From JANNYA01 sp031409855 (lineage in GTDB: Bacteria; Pseudomonadota; Gammaproteobacteria; Xanthomonadales; SZUA-5): a DNA stretch of 64,000 nucleotides. Positions 1 to 8,033 of this stretch are shown here, one piece after another. The stretch lies in assembly GCA_031409855.1 (NCBI GenBank), contig JANNYA010000168.1:15634-79633 (forward strand). Direction: 5' to 3'. The number at the start of each line of letters is the position of its first letter. Positions within the stretch are counted from its first letter, which is position 1. Made by a program: the position numbers and the translations under genes. The notes beneath the pieces are model-generated. The model did not search any database and was not told the DNA's origin. It worked only from the letters and a program-made list of their open reading frames with translations.

Positions 1-1
1 C

Positions 2-106
2 AAAGCACTTGAAGACACGCGCTGGAACCGCACGGCGGCAGCGAAGAAACTCAATATTACTTTTCGCGCTATGCGTTACCGCTTGAAAAAGTTAGGGATC
101 GAGTAG
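2..106 (+). CDS. pilR: C-terminal end of PilR-type sigma-54 response regulator (5' partial)
   Basis: The reading frame open from base 2 encodes 34 residues ending in a Fis-type helix-turn-helix (ALEDTRWNRTAAAKKL ... RAMRYRLKKLGIE, then TAG). This tail is characteristic of PilR, the NtrC-family activator of pilin transcription. The rest of the gene (receiver and AAA+ domains) lies outside the window. Its position directly before a pilin accessory gene and two pilins with sigma-54-like promoters agrees with this identity. Only the DNA-binding domain is visible, so another NtrC-family member cannot be excluded. Confidence 0.8.
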   Translation, partial: KALEDTRWNRTAAAKKLNITFRAMRYRLKKLGIE

Positions 107-170
107 TTGCAATCCGTTCAGCAACTGTTGGGCAAAAACTGACGTTAACAGGGCAAAAAGAGGTCACTTT

Positions 171-908
171 ATGACGCGATGGAAGGCAGCAGGAATTCAC
201 TTTTCGATTAGTTTGATGATTGGCATTGCGGCGTTTTGCCTGCTGTATTTTGTCTATTACCCGCAGCCGTACTTTGTCGCCGCAGGCGCGAGCGTGCTGG
301 TTCTGCTTTTACTGGGCGTGGATGTCGTATTAGGGCCACTTCTGACGCTAATTGTATTTAAAAGTGGCAAAAAAACGCTCAAGTTTGATCTTGCCGTTAT
401 TGCGATCATGCAGACAATAGCCCTCGTTTACGGCTTGCACGTCGTTTGGAGCGCCCGCCCGGTATTTGTGTTGGCCGTCGTTGATCGCCTAGAGATCATC
501 TATCCAGGTGCAATTGATGCAAAGCAGTTTGCGCTGGCGGCTTTCCCGGAGTTTAACGCTGAGCCGCGCTTTGGGCCCGTGTTTGGAATTACCCGCCGTC
601 CTAAGGCCGGTTCAGAGCAGATGGAAATTATTGAATCGTCGCTTGCCGGCGTTGATATTCAGTACTTCCCAAAATTTTTCATGCCTGCCACCCCAGCGGC
701 ACTGAAAACATTTTTATTGCATGCCAAAAGGGTTGATGATTTGCCCAGCAAGGCGCGAAAACTCGCGGAAGCCTATGTCACCCTCCACCAACTCAAAGGT
801 GAGATTGTCGCAATCCCGATGCAGGGCCGCGCCGCTGAATTTACTGTATTGTTTGATCTTGACACTGGCAAACTCTTAACTGCGTTGCCCGCCGGGGCGT
901 GGGACTAG
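171..908 (+). CDS. TfpX/TfpZ family type IV pilin accessory protein
   Basis: A 245-residue protein with three hydrophobic segments in the first 100 residues (about 10-30, 35-60 and 73-93) followed by a soluble domain rich in Phe and Pro. The layout and wording (LLLGVDVVLGPLLTLIVF, then FDLAVIAIMQTIAL and YGLHVVWSARPVFV) match TfpX/TfpZ proteins, which sit next to pilin genes in Pseudomonas and Xanthomonadales and aid assembly or stability of their cognate pilin at the inner membrane. An AGAGGT sequence precedes the ATG. It lies between pilR and two pilin genes, with a sigma-54-like promoter just after its stop, so the pilins are probably separate units. Confidence 0.85.
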   Translation: MTRWKAAGIHFSISLMIGIAAFCLLYFVYYPQPYFVAAGASVLVLLLLGVDVVLGPLLTLIVFKSGKKTLKFDLAVIAIMQTIALVYGLHVVWSARPVFVLAVVDRLEIIYPGAIDAKQFALAAFPEFNAEPRFGPVFGITRRPKAGSEQMEIIESSLAGVDIQYFPKFFMPATPAALKTFLLHAKRVDDLPSKARKLAEAYVTLHQLKGEIVAIPMQGRAAEFTVLFDLDTGKLLTALPAGAWD

Positions 909-920
909 CCCAAACGAACA

Positions 921-936
921 TGGCTCGATTCTTGCC
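921..936 (+). promoter_or_regulatory. sigma-54-type promoter of pilin gene 1
   Basis: TGGCTCGATTCTTGCC fits the -24/-12 consensus TGGCAC-N5-TTGC with one mismatch; the GG (922-923) and GC (934-935) doublets are 12 bp apart. It lies about 30 bp upstream of the first pilin ATG and about 815 bp after the end of pilR, as expected for a PilR/RpoN-driven pilin promoter. PilR binding sites were not identified. Confidence 0.65.
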
Positions 937-965
937 GGTGACCCCGTTGGTCATGGAGAATACCG

Positions 966-1493
966 ATGCGTAGCACTGGATTTACCCTTATTGAATTGAT
1001 GATCGTCATCGCGATCATCGGTATTTTGGCGGCAATTGCCTTGCCAGCGTATCAAAATTACGTAATACGCACTAAAGTAAGTGAAGTGTTAGTTGGCTGT
1101 GGTAATGTCAAAACCTTACTCAGCGAAGCCTTCCAAATCTCAAGTGTCCGAGGCTTAACGCAAGCGGCCATTGTTTATAATGCCCTGCCGCCCGCAGAAA
1201 AACGATCTAAGTTTATAGATGGTATTGTCATAACGGAGGATGATCCATGGGATATTCGGTGCGCGCTCAGTGCAACCACTGGCAACGGAATTCCGACCAT
1301 TCTTAATGGCAACTACATCACGTTGACGCCAAACGTACAAAGGGTTAGACCAGCTGCAACAGGTCCAGGATCCGTCGGCGCAATCGATTGGGCGTGTGCC
1401 TCTGAATCTACAATTACCGCAACTGCCCGGGGCCTCACCAGCGCGGTGCTTGGCACCTTGCCGGCCAAGTACGCGCCTTCGGAGTGCCGCTGA
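966..1493 (+). CDS. pilA: Type IV major-type pilin, copy 1
   Basis: A 175-residue type IVa pilin. The five-residue leader MRSTG is followed by FTLIELMIVIAIIGILAA, the PilD cleavage site with Glu5, then YQNYVIRTKVSE, the usual start of the N-terminal helix. The C-terminal D-region lies between Cys in DWACASE and Cys in the final SECR. Two further cysteines (VGCGN, IRCAL) are absent from the neighbouring copy and could form an extra disulfide. A GGAG precedes the start. It is paralogous to the gene at 1600, with a 32-bp identical stretch near the 3' end. Which of the two is the main fibre subunit cannot be decided from sequence. Confidence 0.9.
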   Translation: MRSTGFTLIELMIVIAIIGILAAIALPAYQNYVIRTKVSEVLVGCGNVKTLLSEAFQISSVRGLTQAAIVYNALPPAEKRSKFIDGIVITEDDPWDIRCALSATTGNGIPTILNGNYITLTPNVQRVRPAATGPGSVGAIDWACASESTITATARGLTSAVLGTLPAKYAPSECR

Positions 1494-1508
1494 ATTCCCG
1501 GCCATGCT

Positions 1509-1524
1509 TGGCACGATACTTGAA
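1509..1524 (+). promoter_or_regulatory. sigma-54-type promoter of pilin gene 2
   Basis: TGGCACGATACTTGAA matches the -24 element exactly (TGGCACG) and the -12 element with one change (TTGA for TTGC); spacing is correct. It lies 76 bp upstream of the second pilin ATG, leaving a leader of roughly 65 nt. This suggests the two pilin genes are transcribed independently, both under PilR/RpoN. Confidence 0.7.
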
Positions 1525-1599
1525 TAGCATTCTGCACGGGCTCTGGTCCGGTGTCTCACCCAGCGAAGTTCCCACTAGTACTCAAAAAGGATTAAACCC

Positions 1600-2145
1600 A
1601 TGAAAATGATTAGCAAAGGCTTTACCTTAATCGAATTGATGATCGTTATCGCGATCATCGGTATTCTTGCCGCCATCGCACTGCCTGCTTACCAAGACTA
1701 TACGATTCGCACCAAAGTCAGCGAAGCAGTGATTGCCGCTTCGAGCGTTAAGGGTTTATTGAGCGAAGCATTTCAAACCGACAGTGTTGCTGGCCTCGAC
1801 GCCGCAGCCGCAGCTTACAACGTTATTCTAGTTGCAGAAAAATCTTCCAAGTTCGTCAATGATATCCAGGTTCAAGCTGGAACACCGTGGGGGATTACAG
1901 TTTTAATTGCGGCAAACGCCAACAACGGTATCCCAGCTGCACTTAATAACAACACTATCAGCTTGTGGCCAAACGTAACAAACCAGGTACCAAATCCAGG
2001 TCCAGGTCCAGGATCCGTCGGCGCAATCGATTGGGCTTGTACCTCTTCCACGACCCTGACTGCGGGCACCCGTGGTCTACTAAACAATCAAATCTCACTC
2101 GGCATTCCTTTGCCTGCCAAGTACGCACCTTCAGAGTGCCGTTAG
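1600..2145 (+). CDS. pilA: Type IV major-type pilin, copy 2
   Basis: A 181-residue type IVa pilin with leader MKMISKG, cleavage before FTLIELMIVIAIIGILAA, helix start YQDYTIRTKVSEAV, and a two-cysteine D-region (DWACTSS ... SECR). An AAAGGA sequence lies upstream of the ATG, and a strong intrinsic terminator follows 36 bp after the stop. The own sigma-54 promoter plus own terminator, and the canonical two-cysteine layout, make this the better candidate for the abundant subunit (inference). A Pro-Gly run (NPGPGPGSVG) sits where copy 1 has RPAATGPGSVG. Confidence 0.92.
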   Translation: MKMISKGFTLIELMIVIAIIGILAAIALPAYQDYTIRTKVSEAVIAASSVKGLLSEAFQTDSVAGLDAAAAAYNVILVAEKSSKFVNDIQVQAGTPWGITVLIAANANNGIPAALNNNTISLWPNVTNQVPNPGPGPGSVGAIDWACTSSTTLTAGTRGLLNNQISLGIPLPAKYAPSECR

Positions 2146-2180
2146 AGCTTAGCGACCAAGTTGTAATTGGTTAAACACTC

Positions 2181-2210
2181 AGAAAGGCCCGAAAGGGCCT
2201 TTCTGCTTTT
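2181..2210 (+). terminator. Rho-independent terminator after pilin 2
   Basis: AGAAAGGCCC-GAAA-GGGCCTTTCT forms a perfect 10-bp stem with a GNRA-type loop and is followed by GCTTTT. It insulates the pilin from pilC. Confidence 0.9.
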
Positions 2211-2286
2211 CCGTATTGCAAATCAGCGCTAGAATCGCGCAAGCACTAGGCGTACTATTTAGCTCGATACTTCATGGGAGTAAGAC

Positions 2287-3543
2287 ATGGCGGCCGCGAT
2301 AGCAGTTAAAAATAAAAATATAGGGCGCGCTGCAGTAAGCGCGCTTCAGACCTTTGCTTGGGTAGGTACCGACAAGCGTGGTATGAAGCTACGCGGTGAC
2401 GAGCTGGGGAAGAACGAAAACTTGGTGCGCGCGGAATTGCGCAAGCGTGGCATCGTTCCGAGCGTTGTAAAGGTGAAAAAGGACAGCTTTTTTTCCGGCA
2501 GCGGTGGCACAGTTAAGGCAAAAGATATTTCGCTCATAGCGCGCCAGCTAGCGACAATGATGCAGGCCGGTGTGCCCTTGGTGCAAACCTTTGAAATTTT
2601 GGCAAGCGGTAGTGAAAACCCCGCAGTAAAAAAACTACTGAATGCGGTAAAGACGGAAATTGAAGGTGGTTCTTCGTTGTCTGAAGCCTTGAGTAAACAC
2701 CCGGCACAATTTGATGAATTGTTTGTCAACTTAACCCGCGCCGGTGAAACTGCAGGTGTGTTGGATACAATTTTAGACACAATAGCAACCTACAAAGAAA
2801 ATATTGAAGCGATCAAGGGCAAGATTAAAAAGGCACTATTTTACCCGGCCTCGGTGATCGCAGTTGCGGTCGTCGTAAGCGCCGTTTTGTTAATTTACGT
2901 CGTGCCGCAGTTTGAAGCAGTATTTGCTAATTTCGGCGCAGAATTGCCCGCATTCACGCAAATGATTGTTCAGGCGTCAAAGTTCCTAGTCAGTTACTGG
3001 TGGCTTGCACTTATGATTGCCATCGGCTTTGGTTTTGCCTTTTTTATGGCGATGAAACATTCTTGGACGTTTCGGCGCTTTTTAGACCGCATGATGCTTA
3101 AATTGCCTGTAGTTGGGCTGATTTTGCACCAATCAGCAATATCGAGATTTGCACGGACTTTGGCGATCACGTTTAAAGCCGGCGTGCCTTTGGTGGAAGC
3201 CTTAGATACGGTGGCAGGTGCAACCGGCAGCATTGTTTATTCTGAGGCGGTACAGCGGGTTAAAGAGGATGTCGCGGTGGGGCATCAGTTGAATCTTGGT
3301 ATGCGTCAGACGAATTTGTTCCCCAACATGGTCGTGCAAATGGTAGCGATTGGTGAAGAAGCCGGTGCGCTAGATACTATGCTGCTTAAAGTGGCGGAGT
3401 TTTACGAGCAAGAAGTTTCCAACTCGGTTGATGCGTTATCAAGCTTGATGGAACCCTTCATCATGGTGGTTATTGGCACCCTTGTTGGTGGTATGGTTAT
3501 CGGTATGTATCTGCCTATCTTTAAGCTCGGGGCGGTCATCTAA
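2287..3543 (+). CDS. pilC: Type IV pilus inner-membrane platform protein PilC
   Basis: A 418-residue T2SSF/PilC protein. The N-terminal region (FAWVGTDKRGMKLRGDE) leads into two homologous cytoplasmic helical domains, starting near residues 85 (ISLIARQLATMMQAGVPLV) and 285 (SRFARTLAITFKAGVPLVEA), each followed by membrane segments. PilC is the platform on which PilB and PilT ATPases act. A GGAG lies before the ATG. In most relatives pilC is flanked by pilB and pilD; here it is preceded by pilins and followed by a nucleoside phosphorylase, so pilB and pilD must lie elsewhere. Confidence 0.95.
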   Translation: MAAAIAVKNKNIGRAAVSALQTFAWVGTDKRGMKLRGDELGKNENLVRAELRKRGIVPSVVKVKKDSFFSGSGGTVKAKDISLIARQLATMMQAGVPLVQTFEILASGSENPAVKKLLNAVKTEIEGGSSLSEALSKHPAQFDELFVNLTRAGETAGVLDTILDTIATYKENIEAIKGKIKKALFYPASVIAVAVVVSAVLLIYVVPQFEAVFANFGAELPAFTQMIVQASKFLVSYWWLALMIAIGFGFAFFMAMKHSWTFRRFLDRMMLKLPVVGLILHQSAISRFARTLAITFKAGVPLVEALDTVAGATGSIVYSEAVQRVKEDVAVGHQLNLGMRQTNLFPNMVVQMVAIGEEAGALDTMLLKVAEFYEQEVSNSVDALSSLMEPFIMVVIGTLVGGMVIGMYLPIFKLGAVI

Positions 3544-3585
3544 AGCGGCTCATTTTGGCGTCCAAAAATTGACGAAAATACCGGA

Positions 3586-4329
3586 ATGAAATCTGAGATC
3601 GACTTCGCCATCATCGGCGGCACTGGCTTGTACGCCCTTGATGAGCTAAGCGATGTTGCGCAGCACACAGAATCGAACCGCTACGGTACGCCCAGTAGCG
3701 CGATTACCACCGGCCTGTGGCATGGGCGCCGGGTGGCGTTTTTGACGCGCCACGGCGGTGATCATACGATTGCGCCGCACCGGGTGAATTACCGCGCCAA
3801 TATCCAGGCGTTGAAAGAGTTTGGTGTTAGCCGGATTGTTGCAGTAAACGCGGTCGGTGGAATTCACCAGGATATGGGGCCGAAAGCGATTTCGATTTGC
3901 GATCAGTTAATCGACTACACGCATGGACGGCTCAGCAGTTTTTCCGATTTTCCAGGCGAAAAAGTCGTGCACATCGACTTTACTGAGCCCTACAGCGCCA
4001 GCATGCGTAAAGCGCTCGGCGCTGCGGCGCTAAAGGCTAAAATTGTAGCGTTAGAGTTCGGCTGCTACGGCTGCACCGAAGGCCCGAGGTTGGAAACGAA
4101 GGCTGAGATTGCCAGAATGAAGCGCGATGGTTGCGATTTAGTCGGTATGACTGGCATGCCCGAGGCGGTGCTGGCGCGCGAAGCCGGAATTGACTATGGC
4201 TGTATCGCCGTTGTGGCAAATTGGGCGGCGGGCTGCGGTGAGCAGAGTGAAATCACCATGGCGGAAATTTTTGCAAACTTGGCGCAGGGTATGGCAGACG
4301 TCAAGTCTATTTTGACGGAGCTTGAGTAA
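3586..4329 (+). CDS. S-methyl-5'-thioinosine / thioadenosine phosphorylase (MTAP/PNP family)
   Basis: A 247-residue PNP/MTAP-fold phosphorylase that cleaves a methylthio-nucleoside with phosphate in methionine salvage. Visible motifs are the N-terminal GGTGLY loop, TRHGGDHTIAPHRVNYRAN (phosphate site), VNAVGG, GPRLETKAEI and DLVGMTGMPEAVLAREAGI. In the base-recognition segment it reads VVANWAAG, with Asn where adenine-specific MTAPs carry Asp; Asn favours 6-oxopurines, as in the Pseudomonas methylthioinosine phosphorylase. That substrate choice is inference. It follows pilC by 42 bp and converges with the MerC-like gene. Confidence 0.85.
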   Translation: MKSEIDFAIIGGTGLYALDELSDVAQHTESNRYGTPSSAITTGLWHGRRVAFLTRHGGDHTIAPHRVNYRANIQALKEFGVSRIVAVNAVGGIHQDMGPKAISICDQLIDYTHGRLSSFSDFPGEKVVHIDFTEPYSASMRKALGAAALKAKIVALEFGCYGCTEGPRLETKAEIARMKRDGCDLVGMTGMPEAVLAREAGIDYGCIAVVANWAAGCGEQSEITMAEIFANLAQGMADVKSILTELE

Positions 4330-4336
4330 ACTCGAA

Positions 4337-4852
4337 TCAGCCGCCACCCGCCGCTTTCACCCGCTGAGCATTCAAAATGCTGGCGGAGACCAACAATAAG
4401 CCGCCAGCCAGCATTAAAACCGCGTGCAGCACGACCGCGCGCGCTGGGCTAAATGCCCCGCTCAGCGTCAAGGCCGCGCCGAAGGCATAAATTAGCCACA
4501 CCCTTGCTTGCGCTGAGCTACTGATTTTGCCGCGCCAGCGCGCTTGAATTAGCGTCAAGGCGGTCAAAAAAAGCCCGGCAAACACCAAAGGTTGTTCAAA
4601 ACGTACGCTTTGCAGTAAGAAGATCGCGGTGTGGTGTTGCGGATCGCGCACGGAATACAGTGCCATTTTCAGTGTTGGCATCAGCACGAACAGCAAGGGC
4701 ACCAACGCACAGTGGATTGCACAGGCAAGCGATAAGCCACCGCTAATAAATAGCCAAGCACGGGCAAAATAGCTACCTGCACCCGTTTCCGCGTTGGGAA
4801 GTTGTCGAAACGTAGGTAGTGCTGCGATTCCGGACACTGAAATTCCTGACAC
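4337..4852 (-). CDS. MerC domain-containing membrane protein
   Basis: A 171-residue protein with four predicted membrane segments and the MerC signature GGLSLACAIHCALVPLL, where two cysteines flank Ala-Ile-His at the end of the first helix. MerC proteins were named for mercury uptake, but chromosomal homologues without other mer genes, as here, are often tied to zinc homeostasis. A palindrome-like site resembling a Zur box lies about 35 bp upstream. No MerA or MerR gene is present. Confidence 0.8.
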   Translation of the reverse strand: MSGISVSGIAALPTFRQLPNAETGAGSYFARAWLFISGGLSLACAIHCALVPLLFVLMPTLKMALYSVRDPQHHTAIFLLQSVRFEQPLVFAGLFLTALTLIQARWRGKISSSAQARVWLIYAFGAALTLSGAFSPARAVVLHAVLMLAGGLLLVSASILNAQRVKAAGGG

Positions 4853-4886
4853 CTAAAGCTCCGAAGTAAAGTCTATAACAAACTAG

Positions 4887-4905
4887 ATGTTATACAGTAT
4901 CACTA
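4887..4905 (-). promoter_or_regulatory. Possible Zur/Fur-type operator upstream of the MerC-like gene
   Basis: ATGTTATACAGTATCACT is an imperfect inverted repeat (TGTTATAC-A-GTATCACT) in an otherwise GC-rich region. It resembles gammaproteobacterial Zur boxes of the form TGTTATA-N-TATAACA and sits 35 bp before the MerC-like start. The match is imperfect and no regulator gene is in view. Confidence 0.4.
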
Positions 4906-5016
4906 GAGTTCCAAATGTTCCAGCGCTGAAGCGGTGCCGTGACGTCGATATTCAGTGTTGCGCACACACAAAGGCGTGCTTAAATCGCTACTTTATCGAA
5001 CTGAGTTGGTTTTCCG

Positions 5017-7338
5017 ATGCGACTTTCCACTTTTTGCTCGGCGCTCACGCGCGCCACCCTGCACGCCACGCCAGTTATTATTGGCCTGATGATCACTTGC
5101 TTGACTTGGAGCCCACTGATGCTGGCTGCGCCCGCACAAACTGACGCGAAAATAGCCGTGAAATTCAACCCCGGACAACTAACTTTGGAGCGCCTCTACG
5201 CCGAGCCCGCGCTCGGTGGGCAACCGCCAATGAGCATGAAGCTCAGCCCGGATGGCCGACGTGTCACGTTTTTGCGTGGCAAGGCGGAAAATTCTTTCGC
5301 GCTGGATCTTTGGAGCTACGATATCCGCAGCAAAAAGACCGCGCTACTGGTGGATTCGGCAAAAATTACTGGCGCACCGGAAACCGTGTCCGAAGAAGAA
5401 AAGTCGCGTCGGGAGCGCATGCGCATCGCTGCTTTAAGCGGCATCGTTGACTACCATTTTTCCACCGATGGCAAACAGCTGGTGTTCCCGCTCAGCGGTG
5501 CGCTGTATTTGTACAACTTGAGTTCCGGCGCGGTACAAACGCTAACCGATGTCAAAGCCGGTGCGGTGGGTGACCCGCAGTTTTCGCCAAAAGGGAATTT
5601 CGTCAGCTTTGTGCGCGGCGGCAATCTGTACGCAGTCGAACTAGCAAGCAAACGCTTGATCGCGTTGAGTAAGGAGGGCGGCGGCACCATTAGCTATGGC
5701 AGCGCTGAATTTGTCGCGCAAGAAGAAATGGATCGTTTCACTGGCTATTGGTGGGCCCCGGACGAGCGCTTTGTCGCGATGCAGCGTTATGACGAGGCAA
5801 AAGTGAATCTGGCGAAACGCTTTGAGATTTACGCTGATCGTACCGAAGTCGTGGAACAGCGCTACCCCGCATCTGGGCAAACGAATGCCACGGTTGCGCT
5901 CTTTGTGGTCCCCGTGGCGAATCCAGAAAAGGCGGTGCAGCTTGATTTAGGCAGCAATAGCGATATCTATCTAGCCCGCGTGAATTGGCTGCCTGACAGC
6001 TTGCGCATCGCAGTGCAGCGGCAAAGCCGGGATCAAAAAACGCTGGATTTGCTCTTTTGCGATGCTAAAACCGGCGCTGCAAAAGTCGTTTTGACTGAGC
6101 GTAGCGATGCATTCGTTAATCTGAATCATGCGCTGACTTTTTTAAAATCTGTGCCTGAGTTTATCTGGGCGTCCGAGCGCTCTGGCTTCAATCATCTATA
6201 TCGCTATGATTTAAGCGGCAAATTGCTGGGCACCATAACGCAGGGAACTTGGCTGGTGGATAAGCTGTTGCGCGTCGATGAAGCTGTAAAAACCGCGTAT
6301 TTCTCCGGCAATTTGAACGACCCGATCCAAATGCAGACCTATGCGGTGGCCTTGGACGGCAGATCTCCACCGCGCCAGTTGACCACCGGTTCGGGTACCC
6401 ACGTCAGCACCTTTAGTGAGGACGCCAAACAGTTTTTAGACAGCTATTCCGACATGCTAACGCCGCCACAAGTGCGCTTGCATAAAGCCGATGGCAGCGT
6501 GCAGGCTGTGTTGGACGCCAATGAAATCAAGCCCGGGCACCCGTTATTCGCCTATCAAAAGAACTTGATCGAGCCCGAATACGGCACTTTGAATAATGCG
6601 GATCAAGCGCTGCAGTATCGCATCTACAAACCCAGCAACTTTGATGCCGCCAAGCGCTACCCAGCCTTGGTTTACACCTACGGCGGCCCGCACGTGCAAG
6701 TGTTGCAACGTAAGTTTGGCGATCTTTTGCCGCAGGTCTTGGCGCAGCAGGGCTATGTAGTTTTCAGCCTAGACAACCGTGGCAGCGCGCGTCGTGGCGC
6801 AACATTTGAAGCCGCGATCTATCGAAAAATGGGCGGCCCGGATGTGCAAGATCAACTTGCCGGCATCCGTTGGCTAGGCGTGCAAAGTTATGTCGACAAA
6901 GCCCGTATCGGCGTTTATGGTTGGAGCTACGGTGGCTATATGACGCTGCAAATCTTGACGCAAGGCGGCGATCTAGTGGAGGCCGGAGCCGCCGGTGCGC
7001 CGGTTACCGACTGGGCTTTATACGATACGCATTACACCGAACGCTACATGGCCAAGCCTACTGACAACGTCGCAGGCTATAAAGCCGCCACCGTGGCGAC
7101 GCATTTAGACGGTTTACGTGCGCGCCTGCTGTTGATTCACGGCATGGCCGACGACAACGTGCTGTTCACCAACAGCACAACTTTAATGAGCGAGCTGCAA
7201 ACGCGCGGCGTCGAGTTTGATCTGATGACCTACCCCGGCATGCGCCACGGCCCGGCAAATCCAAAAACTAGGCTGCATATTTATCGTGGTATCGAGGCGT
7301 TTTTTGCGCGTGAGCTGAAGTTAGGAAACGGCGACTAG
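5017..7338 (+). CDS. Prolyl oligopeptidase family S9 peptidase, DPP IV type
   Basis: A 773-residue exported serine peptidase expected to remove Xaa-Pro dipeptides from peptide N-termini. An N-terminal hydrophobic segment (about residues 18-38, ending LAAPAQ) acts as signal. The beta-propeller (about 55-520) contains the double-Glu motif VAQEEMDRFTGYWW that clamps the substrate N-terminus. The alpha/beta-hydrolase domain carries the nucleophile in GWSYGG (Ser637), Asp712 in MADDNV and His744 in MRHG, in the family order. It stands alone between the MerC-like gene and the minor-pilin operon. Confidence 0.92.
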   Translation: MRLSTFCSALTRATLHATPVIIGLMITCLTWSPLMLAAPAQTDAKIAVKFNPGQLTLERLYAEPALGGQPPMSMKLSPDGRRVTFLRGKAENSFALDLWSYDIRSKKTALLVDSAKITGAPETVSEEEKSRRERMRIAALSGIVDYHFSTDGKQLVFPLSGALYLYNLSSGAVQTLTDVKAGAVGDPQFSPKGNFVSFVRGGNLYAVELASKRLIALSKEGGGTISYGSAEFVAQEEMDRFTGYWWAPDERFVAMQRYDEAKVNLAKRFEIYADRTEVVEQRYPASGQTNATVALFVVPVANPEKAVQLDLGSNSDIYLARVNWLPDSLRIAVQRQSRDQKTLDLLFCDAKTGAAKVVLTERSDAFVNLNHALTFLKSVPEFIWASERSGFNHLYRYDLSGKLLGTITQGTWLVDKLLRVDEAVKTAYFSGNLNDPIQMQTYAVALDGRSPPRQLTTGSGTHVSTFSEDAKQFLDSYSDMLTPPQVRLHKADGSVQAVLDANEIKPGHPLFAYQKNLIEPEYGTLNNADQALQYRIYKPSNFDAAKRYPALVYTYGGPHVQVLQRKFGDLLPQVLAQQGYVVFSLDNRGSARRGATFEAAIYRKMGGPDVQDQLAGIRWLGVQSYVDKARIGVYGWSYGGYMTLQILTQGGDLVEAGAAGAPVTDWALYDTHYTERYMAKPTDNVAGYKAATVATHLDGLRARLLLIHGMADDNVLFTNSTTLMSELQTRGVEFDLMTYPGMRHGPANPKTRLHIYRGIEAFFARELKLGNGD

Positions 7339-7445
7339 CCGCTCGTCTGCACCTTCAAGCCGGTCAGCGGTGTCACGTTGTAACGGGTTGGCGGGTGTGG
7401 TTTTATAGTATGGAAGTAGTTCCATTGGCCAAATGGGTGAACGTT

Positions 7446-8033
7446 ATGCTGCAAATTAATACCAATCGTACGCGAGTAAAGTTTTGCCGAAGCAGGCAAA
7501 CAAGCTGGGGCTTCACGATCATGGAAATGATGATCACACTTGCAATCGTGGCCATCCTGGCCGCCATTGCCATACCAAATTTCAAATTTCAAATCGAACA
7601 GGGCCGGTTCACGGCTGCCTCCAATGAAATTATTACCGCGTTGAACTACGCCCGTGGCGAGGCTTTGCGTCGCTCCCGGCCAGTCTCAGTAAGCAGGGTT
7701 GGAACCACTTGGCAGGACGGTTGGACCGCGTTTATCGACCCGACCCGTGCTGGCGTACTTGGTGCACTACCGGTGTTGCGCGCAGGAAACGGCGTAAGTT
7801 ACCAGCTCGATGGCTCGTTGCCGCCGCCGGGGAAAAGGTACGCCGTCGAAATTACGGGTGCGCCGCCTTTTGTCTTGTTTGATTCCAACGGGCGACGTAG
7901 AAGTAACGTAGCCGACGCGTTTGTCAGCTTTGAGGTATTCAAAACAGATGCCGAGATCAGCTCCAAACGCACCGTCTGCGTATCGCAAAGTGGTCGCATT
8001 TTCCTAACAAAAGGGGCAGCCGCATGCGTCTAA
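7446..8033 (+). CDS. fimT: GspH/FimT family minor pseudopilin
   Basis: First gene of the minor-pilin operon. After a 21-residue leader ending in Gly it reads FTIMEMMITLAIVAILAAIAIPNF, a prepilin peptidase site with Glu5, and continues with ALNYARGEALRRSRPV typical of the GspH/FimT domain. The ATG at 7446 gives the most natural leader; in-frame starts at 7395 and 7410 would lengthen it. The role is in priming pilus assembly; some FimT proteins bind DNA for uptake. The stop overlaps pilV by 10 bp. Confidence 0.85.
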   Translation: MLQINTNRTRVKFCRSRQTSWGFTIMEMMITLAIVAILAAIAIPNFKFQIEQGRFTAASNEIITALNYARGEALRRSRPVSVSRVGTTWQDGWTAFIDPTRAGVLGALPVLRAGNGVSYQLDGSLPPPGKRYAVEITGAPPFVLFDSNGRRRSNVADAFVSFEVFKTDAEISSKRTVCVSQSGRIFLTKGAAACV

